A stretch of DNA of 64,000 nt, from assembly GCF_002192415.1 (NCBI RefSeq), contig NZ_CP021780.1, forward strand, positions 372,001 through 436,000, written 5' to 3'. Made by a program: the position numbers and the translations under genes. Source of the DNA: Paenibacillus donghaensis (lineage in GTDB: Bacteria; Bacillota; Bacilli; Paenibacillales; Paenibacillaceae). Below are positions 41,591-51,587 of the stretch, piece by piece (position 1 is the first letter of the stretch; the number at the start of each line of letters is the position of its first letter). The notes under the pieces are model-generated. The model was given only the letters and a program-made list of their open reading frames with translations. It searched no databases and was not told where the DNA came from.

Positions 41591-42673
41591 ATGAAGAAGT
41601 TCTACAAGCTGTCTCTTACTACGTTGCTTGCATTCACAGTGGTTCTGACTGGCTGTGGCAACAACGCCAACTCTGGCAATGCCAACACCAATGCAGGAGC
41701 AGCTACCAACGCTCCAGCAGAAGCCACAGAAGCTCCTACAGCAACTGATGCACCTGTTGCTGATATTAAACTGGGTATGGTTACTGACGTTGGCGGTGTA
41801 AATGATAAATCCTTCAACCAATCAGCTTGGGAAGCCCTGCAAGCTCTTGAGAAAGAAGCCGGCGTTAAAATTCAATATCTGCAGAGTAAATCCAATGCAG
41901 ACTATGAACCCAACCTGAACACATTTGTAAAAGACGGATACAACCTGACTTGGGGTATCGGTTTCGATCTTGGCGATGCAATCGGTAAGGTAGCCGCTGA
42001 GAACCCTGATGCAAACCTGGCAATTATCGACAGCGTAGTTGATGCACCGAACGTTGAATCTGTAACCTTCTCCGAGAATGAAGGAGCTTTCCTGGTAGGC
42101 GTTGTTGCTGGTCTGACTACCAAAACCAACAAAATCGGTTTCATCGGCGGGATGGACAGCCCGGTTATCAAACGTTTCGAAGTAGGCTTCAAGGCTGGTA
42201 TCGAGGCAGTTAACCCGGATGCGAAATTTACCCCGACTTTAGCAGGTGCATATGACAAGCCCGATATCGGTAAATCTCTTGCAGCTACAATGTACAACGA
42301 TGGCATTGACATCATTTTCCCTGCTGCAGGTGCAACAGGCAACGGTGTCTTCAATGAAGCGAAATCCCGCAACAAATCCGGCGGCTCCAAAGTATGGGTT
42401 ATTGGTGTAGACAAAGACCAATCCATTGAGTTCGGCGATGATATAACCCTGACTTCTATGATCAAACGTGTTGATGAAGCTGTTAAGAAGGTTTCCCAGC
42501 AAGTGATCGATGGCACTTTCAAAGGCGGAACTACTACAGTTCTGGGCTTGAAAGACAATGGTGTAGGTCTTCCTGAAACATCCAAAGCAAACGTAAGTGC
42601 AGATATTCTTGCTAAAGTTGAAGAATTCAAGGCACAAATTATTGCTGGAACTATTACAGTTCCTGCCGAGTAA
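41591..42673 (+). CDS. nupN: BMP-family substrate-binding lipoprotein, NupN-like
   Basis: A nucleoside-binding lipoprotein of 360 residues for the ABC importer encoded downstream. The signal peptide ends in the lipobox LTGC with lipidated Cys22, followed by an Ala/Asn/Thr-rich linker. The BMP fold starts at KLGMVTDVGGVNDKSFNQSA, the family motif, and includes GFIGGMDSPVIKRFEVGFKA and FPAAGATGNGVF. The closest known proteins are NupN (YufN) and BmpA/Med, which bind guanosine and other purine nucleosides. The ATG follows AAGGGGGATTACAATCG. Confidence 0.9.
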   Translation: MKKFYKLSLTTLLAFTVVLTGCGNNANSGNANTNAGAATNAPAEATEAPTATDAPVADIKLGMVTDVGGVNDKSFNQSAWEALQALEKEAGVKIQYLQSKSNADYEPNLNTFVKDGYNLTWGIGFDLGDAIGKVAAENPDANLAIIDSVVDAPNVESVTFSENEGAFLVGVVAGLTTKTNKIGFIGGMDSPVIKRFEVGFKAGIEAVNPDAKFTPTLAGAYDKPDIGKSLAATMYNDGIDIIFPAAGATGNGVFNEAKSRNKSGGSKVWVIGVDKDQSIEFGDDITLTSMIKRVDEAVKKVSQQVIDGTFKGGTTTVLGLKDNGVGLPETSKANVSADILAKVEEFKAQIIAGTITVPAE

Positions 42674-42710
42674 CAGCTACAGCTTGCTTGCAGCTTGCAT
42701 GAGGATAACG

Positions 42711-42754
42711 AACAAGGAACAAGGCCGGTTATTGAGCTGGCCTTGTTCCTTGTT
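42711..42754 (+). terminator. Strong hairpin between nupN and nupO
   Basis: AACAAGGAACAAGGCC pairs perfectly (16 bp) with its complement across 12 nt, followed by AAAG and no T-run. It probably stabilises the nupN part of the message or attenuates read-through, matching the usual excess of binding protein over transporter. Confidence 0.6.
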
Positions 42755-42854
42755 AAAGTTCTCGCCATATTCAAAAAACACAGGCGTACCGTCCCGGGAG
42801 GGGCGGTACCGCCGTGTCTGCACGGCATAATAATTCTGTGATGAGGGTGATACC

Positions 42855-44393
42855 ATGAGTGCTGCGGCTCCTGTCGTAGAGTTGAAGCAAATCACAAAAC
42901 GCTTTCCCGGTATTGTCGCAAACGACTCCATTAGCCTGACCTTGGAGAAGGGGGAGATTCATGCACTGCTCGGTGAGAATGGCGCAGGCAAATCAACCTT
43001 GATGAATATCGTATTCGGACTGTACCAGCCCGATGAAGGCAGTATCGAAATTGACGGGAAACCGGTTGTTATTGATAACCCCAATAAGGCTATTGAGCTT
43101 GGCATTGGTATGGTTCACCAACATTTCAAACTAGTGGAGCCTTTCACAGTAACGGAGAATATCGTACTGGGTCTTGAACCGAAGAAAGGTCTTAAAATTG
43201 ACTATAAATCCGCTACCGAGCAGGTTCGTAAACTATCGGAGCAATACGGCCTTCAAGTGAATCCGAATGCCAAAATCCATGACATATCGGTAGGCATGCA
43301 GCAACGGGTAGAGATTATGAAAACCCTGTATCGCGGAGCGGATATACTTATATTCGACGAGCCGACCGCTGTGTTGACGCCTCAGGAAATAATGGAACTG
43401 ATGGCGATCATGAAGCGACTCGTTGCCGAGGGCAAATCTATTATTCTGATTACACATAAGCTCAAAGAAATTATGCAGATCTCCGACCGGGTAACCATTA
43501 TCCGGCGCGGTAAGGTAATTGACACCGTGAAGACTGCCGGCACCAACCCGAATGAACTGGCGGAGAAGATGGTTGGACGAGGTGTAACCTTTAAGGTCGA
43601 TAAAGTTCCGCCTGTAATTGGACAACCTGTACTTAAGCTTCATGATGTTATGAGTAAGAGCAAAGATGGTGTGGCGGTACTGAATGGCCTGAGCTTTGAA
43701 GTGAAAGCAGGGGAAATTCTCGGAGTTGCTGGGGTAGACGGAAACGGACAGAGCGAGATGATTCAGGCAATTACCGGGCTGCGCAAGATTGATTCCGGCT
43801 CCATCACCGTCTCCGGTGAAGAGATCGCCAATCTGTCGCCCCGCAAGATTACGGAAATGAACGTTTCCCATATTCCAGAGGACCGTCATAAACACGGACT
43901 TGTGCTGGACTTTACCGTCAGTGAGAATATGGTGCTCGAAACATACTATAAGAGCCCTTATAATAAGAACGGGTTCCTTCAGAGTGACGTAATCGACAAA
44001 TATGCTGAACGAATGGTAAGCAAGTTTGACGTTCGCACGCCTTCAATTCAGAATATGGCCCGTTCCTTATCCGGCGGAAATCAGCAGAAAGCGATTATTG
44101 CGCGGGAAATAGACAAAAATCCGACATTGCTGATTGCTGCTCAGCCTACACGTGGTCTGGATGTCGGTGCTATCGAATTCGTGCAGAAGCAGCTGATTGC
44201 GCAGCGTGACCAAGGCAAGGCAGTCCTGCTGATCTCTTTTGAGCTGGACGAGATTATGAATGTGTCTGACCGGATTGTCGTAATTTATGAAGGACAAATT
44301 GTCGGCGAAGTATTTCCGCAGGATACCAATGATCAGGAATTGGGTCTCATGATGGCCGGCAGCTTGAAGCGGGGAGGAACAAAGAGTGAATAG
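42855..44393 (+). CDS. nupO: Nucleoside ABC transporter ATP-binding protein
   Basis: A double ATPase subunit of 512 residues, energising nucleoside import. The first ATPase half has GENGAGKSTLMNIVFG (Walker A), ISVGMQQRVEIMKTL (signature region) and ILIFDEPTAVLTPQE (Walker B). The second half has the degenerate P-loop GVDGNGQSEM and a normal signature SLSGGNQQKAIIARE, with AAQPTRGLDVGAIE. This asymmetry is normal for RbsA/NupO-type proteins. It overlaps nupP by 8 nt. The ATG follows GAGGGTGATACC. Confidence 0.94.
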   Translation: MSAAAPVVELKQITKRFPGIVANDSISLTLEKGEIHALLGENGAGKSTLMNIVFGLYQPDEGSIEIDGKPVVIDNPNKAIELGIGMVHQHFKLVEPFTVTENIVLGLEPKKGLKIDYKSATEQVRKLSEQYGLQVNPNAKIHDISVGMQQRVEIMKTLYRGADILIFDEPTAVLTPQEIMELMAIMKRLVAEGKSIILITHKLKEIMQISDRVTIIRRGKVIDTVKTAGTNPNELAEKMVGRGVTFKVDKVPPVIGQPVLKLHDVMSKSKDGVAVLNGLSFEVKAGEILGVAGVDGNGQSEMIQAITGLRKIDSGSITVSGEEIANLSPRKITEMNVSHIPEDRHKHGLVLDFTVSENMVLETYYKSPYNKNGFLQSDVIDKYAERMVSKFDVRTPSIQNMARSLSGGNQQKAIIAREIDKNPTLLIAAQPTRGLDVGAIEFVQKQLIAQRDQGKAVLLISFELDEIMNVSDRIVVIYEGQIVGEVFPQDTNDQELGLMMAGSLKRGGTKSE

Positions 44394-45459
44394 ACTCAAA
44401 AAAATATTTACCACAGACAGTTATATAGTTCCTCTTGTGGCTATTGTCATGGGTTTCCTGGTCGGCGCGATTGTGATGCTGGTCGGTGGGTATGATCCGA
44501 TTGTTGCCTATTCTGCGCTGTTCAAGCGCGTCTTCGGCAGTGCATATAACTTCGGAGAAGCGGTTCGTGAAATGACGCCGCTGATGCTTACCGGTCTTGC
44601 TGTGGCTTTTGCATTCCGTTCCGGTATGTTCAACATTGGGGCAGACGGACAGGTTATGATTGGTATGACGGCAGCTACAGTGATCGGAATCAAGTTTGCC
44701 GCTCTGCCTATGTTTCTGCTTGTTCCACTTTCTGTTATCGCTGCAGGACTATGCGGAGGGCTGTGGGCCGGAATTGCCGGTTACCTGAAGGCCAAACGTG
44801 GAATTAATGAAGTTATTACTACCATCATGCTTAACTGGATTGCACTTTTCCTGTCCAACTATATCATCAGAGCCTTCCTGCTGCTTCCTGGACAGAATCG
44901 CTCGGAAGATATACCCGCATCGATGTCCATGACTTTTCTGAACTCGATCTTCGATAATGCCCGGTTGCATTGGGGTACGGCAATAGCGCTTTGTGCAGCG
45001 GCTTTCTTCTATGTGTTCCTATGGAAAACCAAGCAGGGATATGAAATGCGTGCTGTAGGCCTTAATCCGCATGCTGCCGAATACGCCGGGATGAATGTAG
45101 GCCGGAATATCGTCAAAGCGATGTTCATCAGTGGTGTGTTTGCCGGGCTGGCGGGTGCAGGTGAGGTATTGGGTGTATTCCATTACCAGTCCATCTTTGC
45201 GGCATCACCAGGCTACGGCTTTGACGGCATCGCGGTAGCTCTGCTGGGGCTGACCCATCCGCTGGGTGTCATTCTGGCGGCTATCCTATACGGAACGCTG
45301 ACTTACGGATCTGCCGGTATGAGCTTCAGCGCGAATGTTCCGCCTGAATTGATCCGTATTGTGATCGGTTCGATCATATTCTTCATTGCAGCTCAGGGTA
45401 TTGTACGCTGGGTGCTGCGTCCGTTCTACTTCAAGCGCAAGAAAGAGAAGGTGTTATAG
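44386..45459 (+). CDS. nupP: Nucleoside ABC transporter permease
   Basis: A permease of 357 residues of the branched-chain/ribose type (BPD_transp_2). About ten membrane segments begin with IVPLVAIVMGFLVGAIVMLV. The EAA-like family stretches MFNIGADGQVMIG and RAVGLNPHAAEYAGM are present. It starts inside the 3' end of nupO and ends one base before nupQ begins, so the order nupN-O-P-Q is a tightly coupled operon. Confidence 0.93.
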   Translation: MNRLKKIFTTDSYIVPLVAIVMGFLVGAIVMLVGGYDPIVAYSALFKRVFGSAYNFGEAVREMTPLMLTGLAVAFAFRSGMFNIGADGQVMIGMTAATVIGIKFAALPMFLLVPLSVIAAGLCGGLWAGIAGYLKAKRGINEVITTIMLNWIALFLSNYIIRAFLLLPGQNRSEDIPASMSMTFLNSIFDNARLHWGTAIALCAAAFFYVFLWKTKQGYEMRAVGLNPHAAEYAGMNVGRNIVKAMFISGVFAGLAGAGEVLGVFHYQSIFAASPGYGFDGIAVALLGLTHPLGVILAAILYGTLTYGSAGMSFSANVPPELIRIVIGSIIFFIAAQGIVRWVLRPFYFKRKKEKVL

Positions 45460-46419
45460 ATGGATACATTGACGCTGTTAGGCCAATTGCTCAATACAAC
45501 GCTTGTGTTTTCTACGGCCCTTATCTTTGCCTCGCTGGGTGGGATTTTCTCGGAACGGTCCGGCGTGGTCAACATTGGACTTGAAGGCTTAATGATGTTT
45601 GGCGCCTTTGCGGCAGCAGTAGGCGGATATTATGCACAGGATGCCGGCATGGGTGAATGGGCTCCATGGGTAGGCGTGATTTGTGCTATGGCTGTCGGTG
45701 TGCTGGGTTCACTCATTCATGCTGTAGCTGCAATTACCTTCAAGGCAGACCAGACGATCAGTGGTACGGTAATTAACTTCCTGGCCGCAGGCAGCACACT
45801 GTATATGGTTAAGCTGCTGTTTGACGGTGCGGGCGAAACACCGCTGCTGGATGGCTTCAGCAAACTGGCTATTCCCGGCCTTTCCAAGATACCGGTTATC
45901 GGGGAAGGGATCTTTAATTCCTATCCGACTACCTATCTGGCCATTGTATTGGTGGTTGTGATTTATTTTGTGCTGTTCAAGACTCCGTTTGGCCTGCGCC
46001 TGCGTGCTGTCGGCGAGCATCCTAGTGCTGCGGATACGCTGGGCGTCAAGGTTAACCGTATGAGATATATCGGGGTCATGATGAGCGGACTGCTCGCCGG
46101 GATTGGCGGAGCAACAATTACGCTGACCACCACGAGCACCTTTGCGCACAATACGATTTCTGGCCAGGGCTTTATAGCTATTGCAGCCATGATTTTTGGT
46201 AAATGGAATCCTGTAGGCGCCTTTGGTGCTGCAGTATTCTTTGGATTCTCCCAGGCGATCCGCAACTATGTGCAGATGTTTGAATGGTCGCAGAACATTC
46301 CGCAGGAATTTATCTTTATGATTCCTTATGTGCTTACGATTATCGTGCTGGTTAGTACGGTAGGCCGTTCGGCAGCTCCAAGGGCATTAGGTCAGCCATA
46401 CGATCCGGGCAAACGATAA
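45460..46419 (+). CDS. nupQ: Nucleoside ABC transporter permease
   Basis: The second permease, 319 residues, heterodimer partner of NupP. Family stretches are GIFSERSGVVNIGLEGLMMF, RLRAVGEHPSAADTLGVKV, and the C-terminal GQGFIAIAAMIFGKWNP. The ATG directly abuts the nupP stop (TAG-ATG). A terminator follows. Confidence 0.93.
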   Translation: MDTLTLLGQLLNTTLVFSTALIFASLGGIFSERSGVVNIGLEGLMMFGAFAAAVGGYYAQDAGMGEWAPWVGVICAMAVGVLGSLIHAVAAITFKADQTISGTVINFLAAGSTLYMVKLLFDGAGETPLLDGFSKLAIPGLSKIPVIGEGIFNSYPTTYLAIVLVVVIYFVLFKTPFGLRLRAVGEHPSAADTLGVKVNRMRYIGVMMSGLLAGIGGATITLTTTSTFAHNTISGQGFIAIAAMIFGKWNPVGAFGAAVFFGFSQAIRNYVQMFEWSQNIPQEFIFMIPYVLTIIVLVSTVGRSAAPRALGQPYDPGKR

Positions 46420-46442
46420 GACAAGAGTATAGTTTAGCGATT

Positions 46443-46475
46443 AAGCCGCCTTCCCGTTAATGGGGAGGCGGTTTT
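46443..46475 (+). terminator. Terminator of the nup operon
   Basis: AAGCCGCCTTCCC pairs with GGGGAGGCGGTT, followed by TTTATTTTTT. Confidence 0.85.
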
Positions 46476-46608
46476 TATTTTTTACTTCATTGATTTCCGT
46501 CCAGAAACAGGCGGGTATACAAGCGAAAGTCTATTCTGGAGAATACACTGTTTCCAAGATGACGGCAGTCTTGTACGAAGCAGAACAACATTCTGGAGGA
46601 GGAACAAT

Positions 46609-46950
46609 ATGACTCAACCAATTACCAAAAAACAGGTGATGAAGCTGGTAGGCAAATCTATCGTCGCAGTGAAAAAGGATGGCACCAAAGTTACGGGCAA
46701 GCTGCTCCGTATCTCGGGCAACAAGCTTATTCTGCAGCGGCAATCCGGTAAAAAAGTACAAACCAAGGCACTAATCCCGCTCGTGCTGTTCGACCTGCTT
46801 GCCATCGGTACTGCCCCGTACGCAGGCGGTTATGGGGGAGGGTACGGCGGGGGTTATGGCTATGGAAGCGGCTATGGCTACGGCTACGGCTACGGCTACG
46901 GAGGTCCAGGAGGATACGGTCCAGGTCCTGCACCACTCGGATTCTTCTAA
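46609..46950 (+). CDS. Small Sm-like protein with Gly/Tyr-rich tail
   Basis: A protein of 113 residues with two parts. Residues 1-65 look like a compact beta-barrel of the Sm/Hfq kind: KKQVMKLVGKSIVAVKKDGT with KVTGKLLRISGNKLILQR, the pattern of two strands with a G-x-L turn. Residues 70-113 are a Gly/Tyr-rich tail (GGYGGGYGGGYGYGSGYGYG and more). The ribosome site is excellent (GGAGGAGGAACAAT). I do not know a named family. A spore-coat or RNA-binding role are both possible; the fold call is from pattern only. Confidence 0.75.
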   Translation: MTQPITKKQVMKLVGKSIVAVKKDGTKVTGKLLRISGNKLILQRQSGKKVQTKALIPLVLFDLLAIGTAPYAGGYGGGYGGGYGYGSGYGYGYGYGYGGPGGYGPGPAPLGFF

Positions 46951-46970
46951 TCGCTGCGAAGCTGATTATC

Positions 46971-47417
46971 CTAACTGAAACGTTTCTCCAGTTCATAGCA
47001 ATAATGCAAGGATTGATACCGGGCTACGCTGTAGCCCATTTTCTCATAGAAGGACAACCCTGCGGTATTTCCGCTGTCCACCGAAACCTTGGCCCGTGTG
47101 CAGCCGCGTGATAGTGCAAATCGTTCCGCACGGTCCATCAGCATATTCCCCCAGCGTTTGCGCCGCGCTCCTGGGGCAATTGCCAGCATATCGATGTACA
47201 ATAAGTCCCCGTGCAGCATGAAGTGGACGAATCCGAGCGGGTCGCTCTCATAATCCGGACAAGCGACCAGAGTGACACCATGACCAAGCCGTCTGGGCAT
47301 ATCTTTGCGGATCTGGTTGATGACGGTTTGCGGCAGATGCGACAAGGGCACAAGCTGTTTTTCAATTAAATCGAGAATCACGGCATCATCCTGCCTGGGC
47401 CTGCGGTAACGAATCAT
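46971..47417 (-). CDS. GNAT N-acetyltransferase
   Basis: An acetyltransferase of 148 residues. The acetyl-CoA loop is IAPGARRKRWGNMLMDRAER, followed by SVDSGNTAGLSFYEKMGYSV, the classic GNAT ending. The start at 47417 (MIRYRRPRQDD) has AAAGGGGG upstream; a longer frame to 47435 adds six residues. The substrate is unknown. It is monocistronic, convergent with the Sm-like gene (20-nt gap). Confidence 0.9.
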   Translation of the reverse strand: MIRYRRPRQDDAVILDLIEKQLVPLSHLPQTVINQIRKDMPRRLGHGVTLVACPDYESDPLGFVHFMLHGDLLYIDMLAIAPGARRKRWGNMLMDRAERFALSRGCTRAKVSVDSGNTAGLSFYEKMGYSVARYQSLHYCYELEKRFS

Positions 47418-47577
47418 AAGGCGCCCCCTTTCCACGTTTGGTCGTACATCATATGTGGCAGGGGGTATGGGCGTTCCGGCAGGATAGAAGGGCGAAATGT
47501 GACAATGATGTTGAGGCAGCTGAGGCAGTCTTTTTCAAAGAACGGGAATATTCCTAAATTTTAAGTGTTGCTGGGTA

Positions 47578-47606
47578 TTGACTAACCGTGTGAGGAATCA
47601 TATAAT
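47578..47606 (+). promoter_or_regulatory. Sigma-A promoter of the ilv operon
   Basis: TTGACT (47578-47583), a 17-nt spacer and a perfect TATAAT (47601-47606). Confidence 0.8.
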
Positions 47607-47612
47607 GTGTCT

Positions 47613-47985
47613 AAACATTTTAAGAATCATACATGTATCAGCGATGATGAGGACGAAGTTTTAGGGGCTCTTTTGTTCAGAGAGTGGAGGGGAATTGCTG
47701 CAACCTTCACCAAAATCCCTTATATACGAGCTCACCTCGGAGCTGTTTCCCTGAAAGGTTCACCGGCTGGAGTGGTGGAATTATTAGGGGGAATCGTTTA
47801 GTCCGCGTTAGGGACTTCAGAGTTACAGAAATCGGGGCCCTAGCCTACATCGATGGATTTCTGTATACCTGATAAGGCATTTCATCGCGAGATGTAATGC
47901 AAACATGGGTGGTACCACGGAAGATCAACCTTTCGTCCCTCACGCGCTTTAACTGCGCGTGGGAGGCGAAAGGTTTTTTTGTATG
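47613..47985 (+). promoter_or_regulatory. T-box leader of the ilv-leu operon
   Basis: A leader of about 370 nt with the T-box core GGGTGGTACCACGG (47907-47920) and, right after it, the terminator AACCTTTCG...CGAAAGGTT with a run of T (47974-47980). The antiterminator would form from the T-box core. Stem I includes an AGAGAG bulge motif near 47677. The most likely specifier codon is CTC (Leu) at 47731-47733 in GAGCTCACCTCGGAG, matching the leucine-sensing leader of the B. subtilis ilv-leu operon; that assignment is inference. Uncharged tRNA-Leu would allow read-through. Confidence 0.92.
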
Positions 47986-48079
47986 TATCCTGCCATTGAG
48001 CAGACTGATACATTGCTGATGTATACACGGACGGTCCGTCATTTGAATACAACATGTTGATTTTGAGGGAGGAATACTC

Positions 48080-49822
48080 ATGAGCGCGCAAATACCAGAA
48101 GTGCGGTCTACAGAGCAGTTACGTGAGGAATTTAGCAAGCCGGAGATCATCTCCGGGTCGGAGATCCTGCTGCGCAGCCTTGTGCTGGAAGGGGTAGATA
48201 CCGTATTCGGATATCCCGGGGGAGCTGTGCTGTATATCTATGATGCCCTGCACGGATTTACGGATTTCAAACACATCCTGACTCGCCATGAGCAAGGAGC
48301 GATTCATGCGGCAGACGGTTACGCCAGAGCGAGCGGCAAGCCGGGTGTGTGCATTGCAACTTCAGGACCGGGAGCAACCAATCTGGTGACCGGAATCGCA
48401 ACGGCATTCATGGATTCTGTTCCGCTCGTAGTGATTACGGGGAATGTATTCTCCAGCCTGATTGGTACGGATGCCTTCCAGGAAGCGGATATTACGGGAA
48501 TAACGATGCCGATTACGAAGCATAGCTACCTGGTAAGAGATGTAGAGGATTTACCCCGTGTCATTCATGAGGCCTTCCATATTGCCAATACAGGACGCAA
48601 GGGTCCGGTGCTGATTGATATCCCCAAGGACGTCTCGGCCGCCCACACTTTATTTACGCCAGTCAATACAGTGAACCTTCGCGGCTATAATCCGCGTACC
48701 GTGCCGAACAAGCTGCAGCTGGATAAGCTGGTTAAGGCGATTGCGGCAGCGGAACGTCCGATTATCATTGCAGGCGGCGGGGTCATCTACTCCGGTGCGC
48801 ATGAGGAAATGCTTGCTTTTGTAAAACGTACGGAAATTCCGATTACTACAACACTGCTGGGACTGGGATGTTTCCCAAGTGCGGATGAGCTGTGGATGGG
48901 CATGCCGGGTATGCACGGCACGTATACTGCGAACAATGCGATCCAGCAGTGCGATCTGCTGATTAATATCGGAGCCCGCTTCGATGACCGTGTGACCGGG
49001 AAGCTGGACGGCTTTGCGCCGAAGGCCAAGATCGTGCATATCGATATCGACCCTGCAGAAATCGGCAAAAATGTAACGCCGGACATTCCGATTGTCGGTG
49101 ACGTTAAGACGGTACTGGAAATGCTGATTCCGGATGTGACCCGGGCCGCCAAGGCGGATGCCTGGAGAACACAGATCGCCCAGTGGAAGATGGATCAGCC
49201 GCTGCGTTATAAGGATTCTGAAGAAGAGCTTAAACCGCAATGGGTCATTCAGATGATCAATGACACCACCAAGGGAGAAGCTATCGTCACCACCGATGTG
49301 GGACAACACCAGATGTGGGCTGCTCAATACTACAAGTTCAATCATCCGCGGTCATGGATTACTTCCGGTGGACTGGGGACGATGGGATTCGGTTTCCCTT
49401 CGGCGATTGGAGCTCAGATGGCTCAGCCGGAGCGCCTGGTGGTCTCGATCAATGGGGACGGCGGGATGCAGATGTGCTCCCAGGAGCTGGCTATTTGCGC
49501 CATCAACAACATTCCTGTCAAGATTGTAGTCATTAACAACCAAGTGCTCGGCATGGTGCGGCAATGGCAGAATCTGATCTATGGGAAACGCTACAGCTAT
49601 ACAGACCTTGGCGGCAGCCCGGATTTCGTGAAGCTGGCTGAAGCTTACGGAGTCAAAGGTCTGCGGGCAACGAACAAGGCAGAAGCAAGCGCCGTATGGC
49701 AGGAAGCACTGGAAACGCCGGGTCCCGTCCTGGTAGAATTCGTTGTTCCCAAAGACGAAAATGTCTACCCGATGGTAACGCAGGGCTCGACCATCGATAA
49801 TATGCTGATGGGGGATGATTGA
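48080..49822 (+). CDS. ilvB: Acetolactate synthase, large subunit
   Basis: A thiamine-diphosphate enzyme of 580 residues, the first common step of Ile/Val/Leu synthesis (pyruvate to acetolactate, or with 2-oxobutyrate to acetohydroxybutyrate). The N-terminal binding domain has [15 protein letters not shown] and the catalytic glutamate in [13 protein letters not shown]. The C-terminal domain has the ThDP motif [13 protein letters not shown] with [26 protein letters not shown] precedes the ATG. It is the first gene behind the T-box; ilvN follows with a 5-nt gap. Confidence 0.97.
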   Translation: MSAQIPEVRSTEQLREEFSKPEIISGSEILLRSLVLEGVDTVFGYPGGAVLYIYDALHGFTDFKHILTRHEQGAIHAADGYARASGKPGVCIATSGPGATNLVTGIATAFMDSVPLVVITGNVFSSLIGTDAFQEADITGITMPITKHSYLVRDVEDLPRVIHEAFHIANTGRKGPVLIDIPKDVSAAHTLFTPVNTVNLRGYNPRTVPNKLQLDKLVKAIAAAERPIIIAGGGVIYSGAHEEMLAFVKRTEIPITTTLLGLGCFPSADELWMGMPGMHGTYTANNAIQQCDLLINIGARFDDRVTGKLDGFAPKAKIVHIDIDPAEIGKNVTPDIPIVGDVKTVLEMLIPDVTRAAKADAWRTQIAQWKMDQPLRYKDSEEELKPQWVIQMINDTTKGEAIVTTDVGQHQMWAAQYYKFNHPRSWITSGGLGTMGFGFPSAIGAQMAQPERLVVSINGDGGMQMCSQELAICAINNIPVKIVVINNQVLGMVRQWQNLIYGKRYSYTDLGGSPDFVKLAEAYGVKGLRATNKAEASAVWQEALETPGPVLVEFVVPKDENVYPMVTQGSTIDNMLMGDD

Positions 49823-49827
49823 CAGTG

Positions 49828-50307
49828 ATGAAGCATACGATTGCTGTACTTGTGAATGACCAGCCAGGGGTGCTGCAGCGGGTATCGGGATTGTTCGGAC
49901 GACGGGGGTTCAACATTGAGAGCATCACCGTGGGACAATCCGAAGAAAGCGGCCTGTCGCGGATGGTTATCGTGACTTTGGGCGACCAGCATACGCTGGA
50001 GCAGATCGAGAAACAGCTATACAAGCTGATTGATGTCATTAAGGTAGTGGATCTGGGATCGAAACCGATGGTTGCCCGTGAACTGGCTTTGATCAAAGTC
50101 AAAGCCGATCCGGCAAACCGGCCGGAAATTATGGGTGTGGTTGATACGTTCCGTGCCTCTGTAGTAGATATCGGCAGCAATAGCATGCTGGTGCAGGTAG
50201 TCGGGGAGAGCCAGAAGATCGATGCCATAATCGATCTCATGAAGCCTTACGGGATCAAGGAGCTGTCGCGTACAGGAGTTACGGCAATGATCCGGGGCAA
50301 TGCTTAA
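49828..50307 (+). CDS. ilvN: Acetolactate synthase, small regulatory subunit
   Basis: The regulatory subunit, 159 residues, giving valine feedback inhibition. The ACT domain is IAVLVNDQPGVLQRVSGLFG with RRGFNIESITVGQSEESGLS; the C-terminal domain contains VARELALIKVKADPANRPEI. The start is ATG 49828, with TTG 49819 and GTG 49825 also in frame. GGGGGATGATTGACA upstream overlaps the ilvB end. Confidence 0.95.
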   Translation: MKHTIAVLVNDQPGVLQRVSGLFGRRGFNIESITVGQSEESGLSRMVIVTLGDQHTLEQIEKQLYKLIDVIKVVDLGSKPMVARELALIKVKADPANRPEIMGVVDTFRASVVDIGSNSMLVQVVGESQKIDAIIDLMKPYGIKELSRTGVTAMIRGNA

Positions 50308-50382
50308 CCGCCATATTTCAAGGCTTTAACGTATTGCTGCTGGTTTGCATTAATTCGAATAGACAATAAGCAATGACCCGCG

Positions 50383-50452
50383 AAAGAGCGGGGGCTTGAG
50401 GAGCGGCTTAGACTGACCGCATGAACAAGCTCTCCTGAAGCACCCGCTCTTT
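50383..50452 (+). other. Long hairpin between ilvN and ilvC
   Basis: AAAGAGCGGG (50383-50392) pairs perfectly with CCCGCTCTTT (50443-50452), with further inner pairing (GCTTGAGGAGC with GCTCTCCTGAAGC). There is no T-run. It ends 19 nt before the ilvC ribosome site and may set processing or stability of the two halves of the operon message. Confidence 0.6.
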
Positions 50453-50471
50453 ACGATGGGTCCCAAATTAA

Positions 50472-51479
<1,008 letters not shown>

Positions 51480-51520
51480 TAGCTGATTCAAGAACAATAA
51501 ATCAACCATAAGAGTACCCT

Positions 51521-51554
51521 CAAATGCGGCCGTGACTTGAACGAGCCGCATTTG
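51521..51554 (+). terminator. Hairpin between ilvC and leuA
   Basis: CAAATGCGGC pairs perfectly with GCCGCATTTG across 14 nt, without a T-run; probably a stability or partial attenuation element. Confidence 0.5.
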
Positions 51555-51587
51555 TAGGTTCTGGCACAATCCCAGGAGGTGCTTGGC

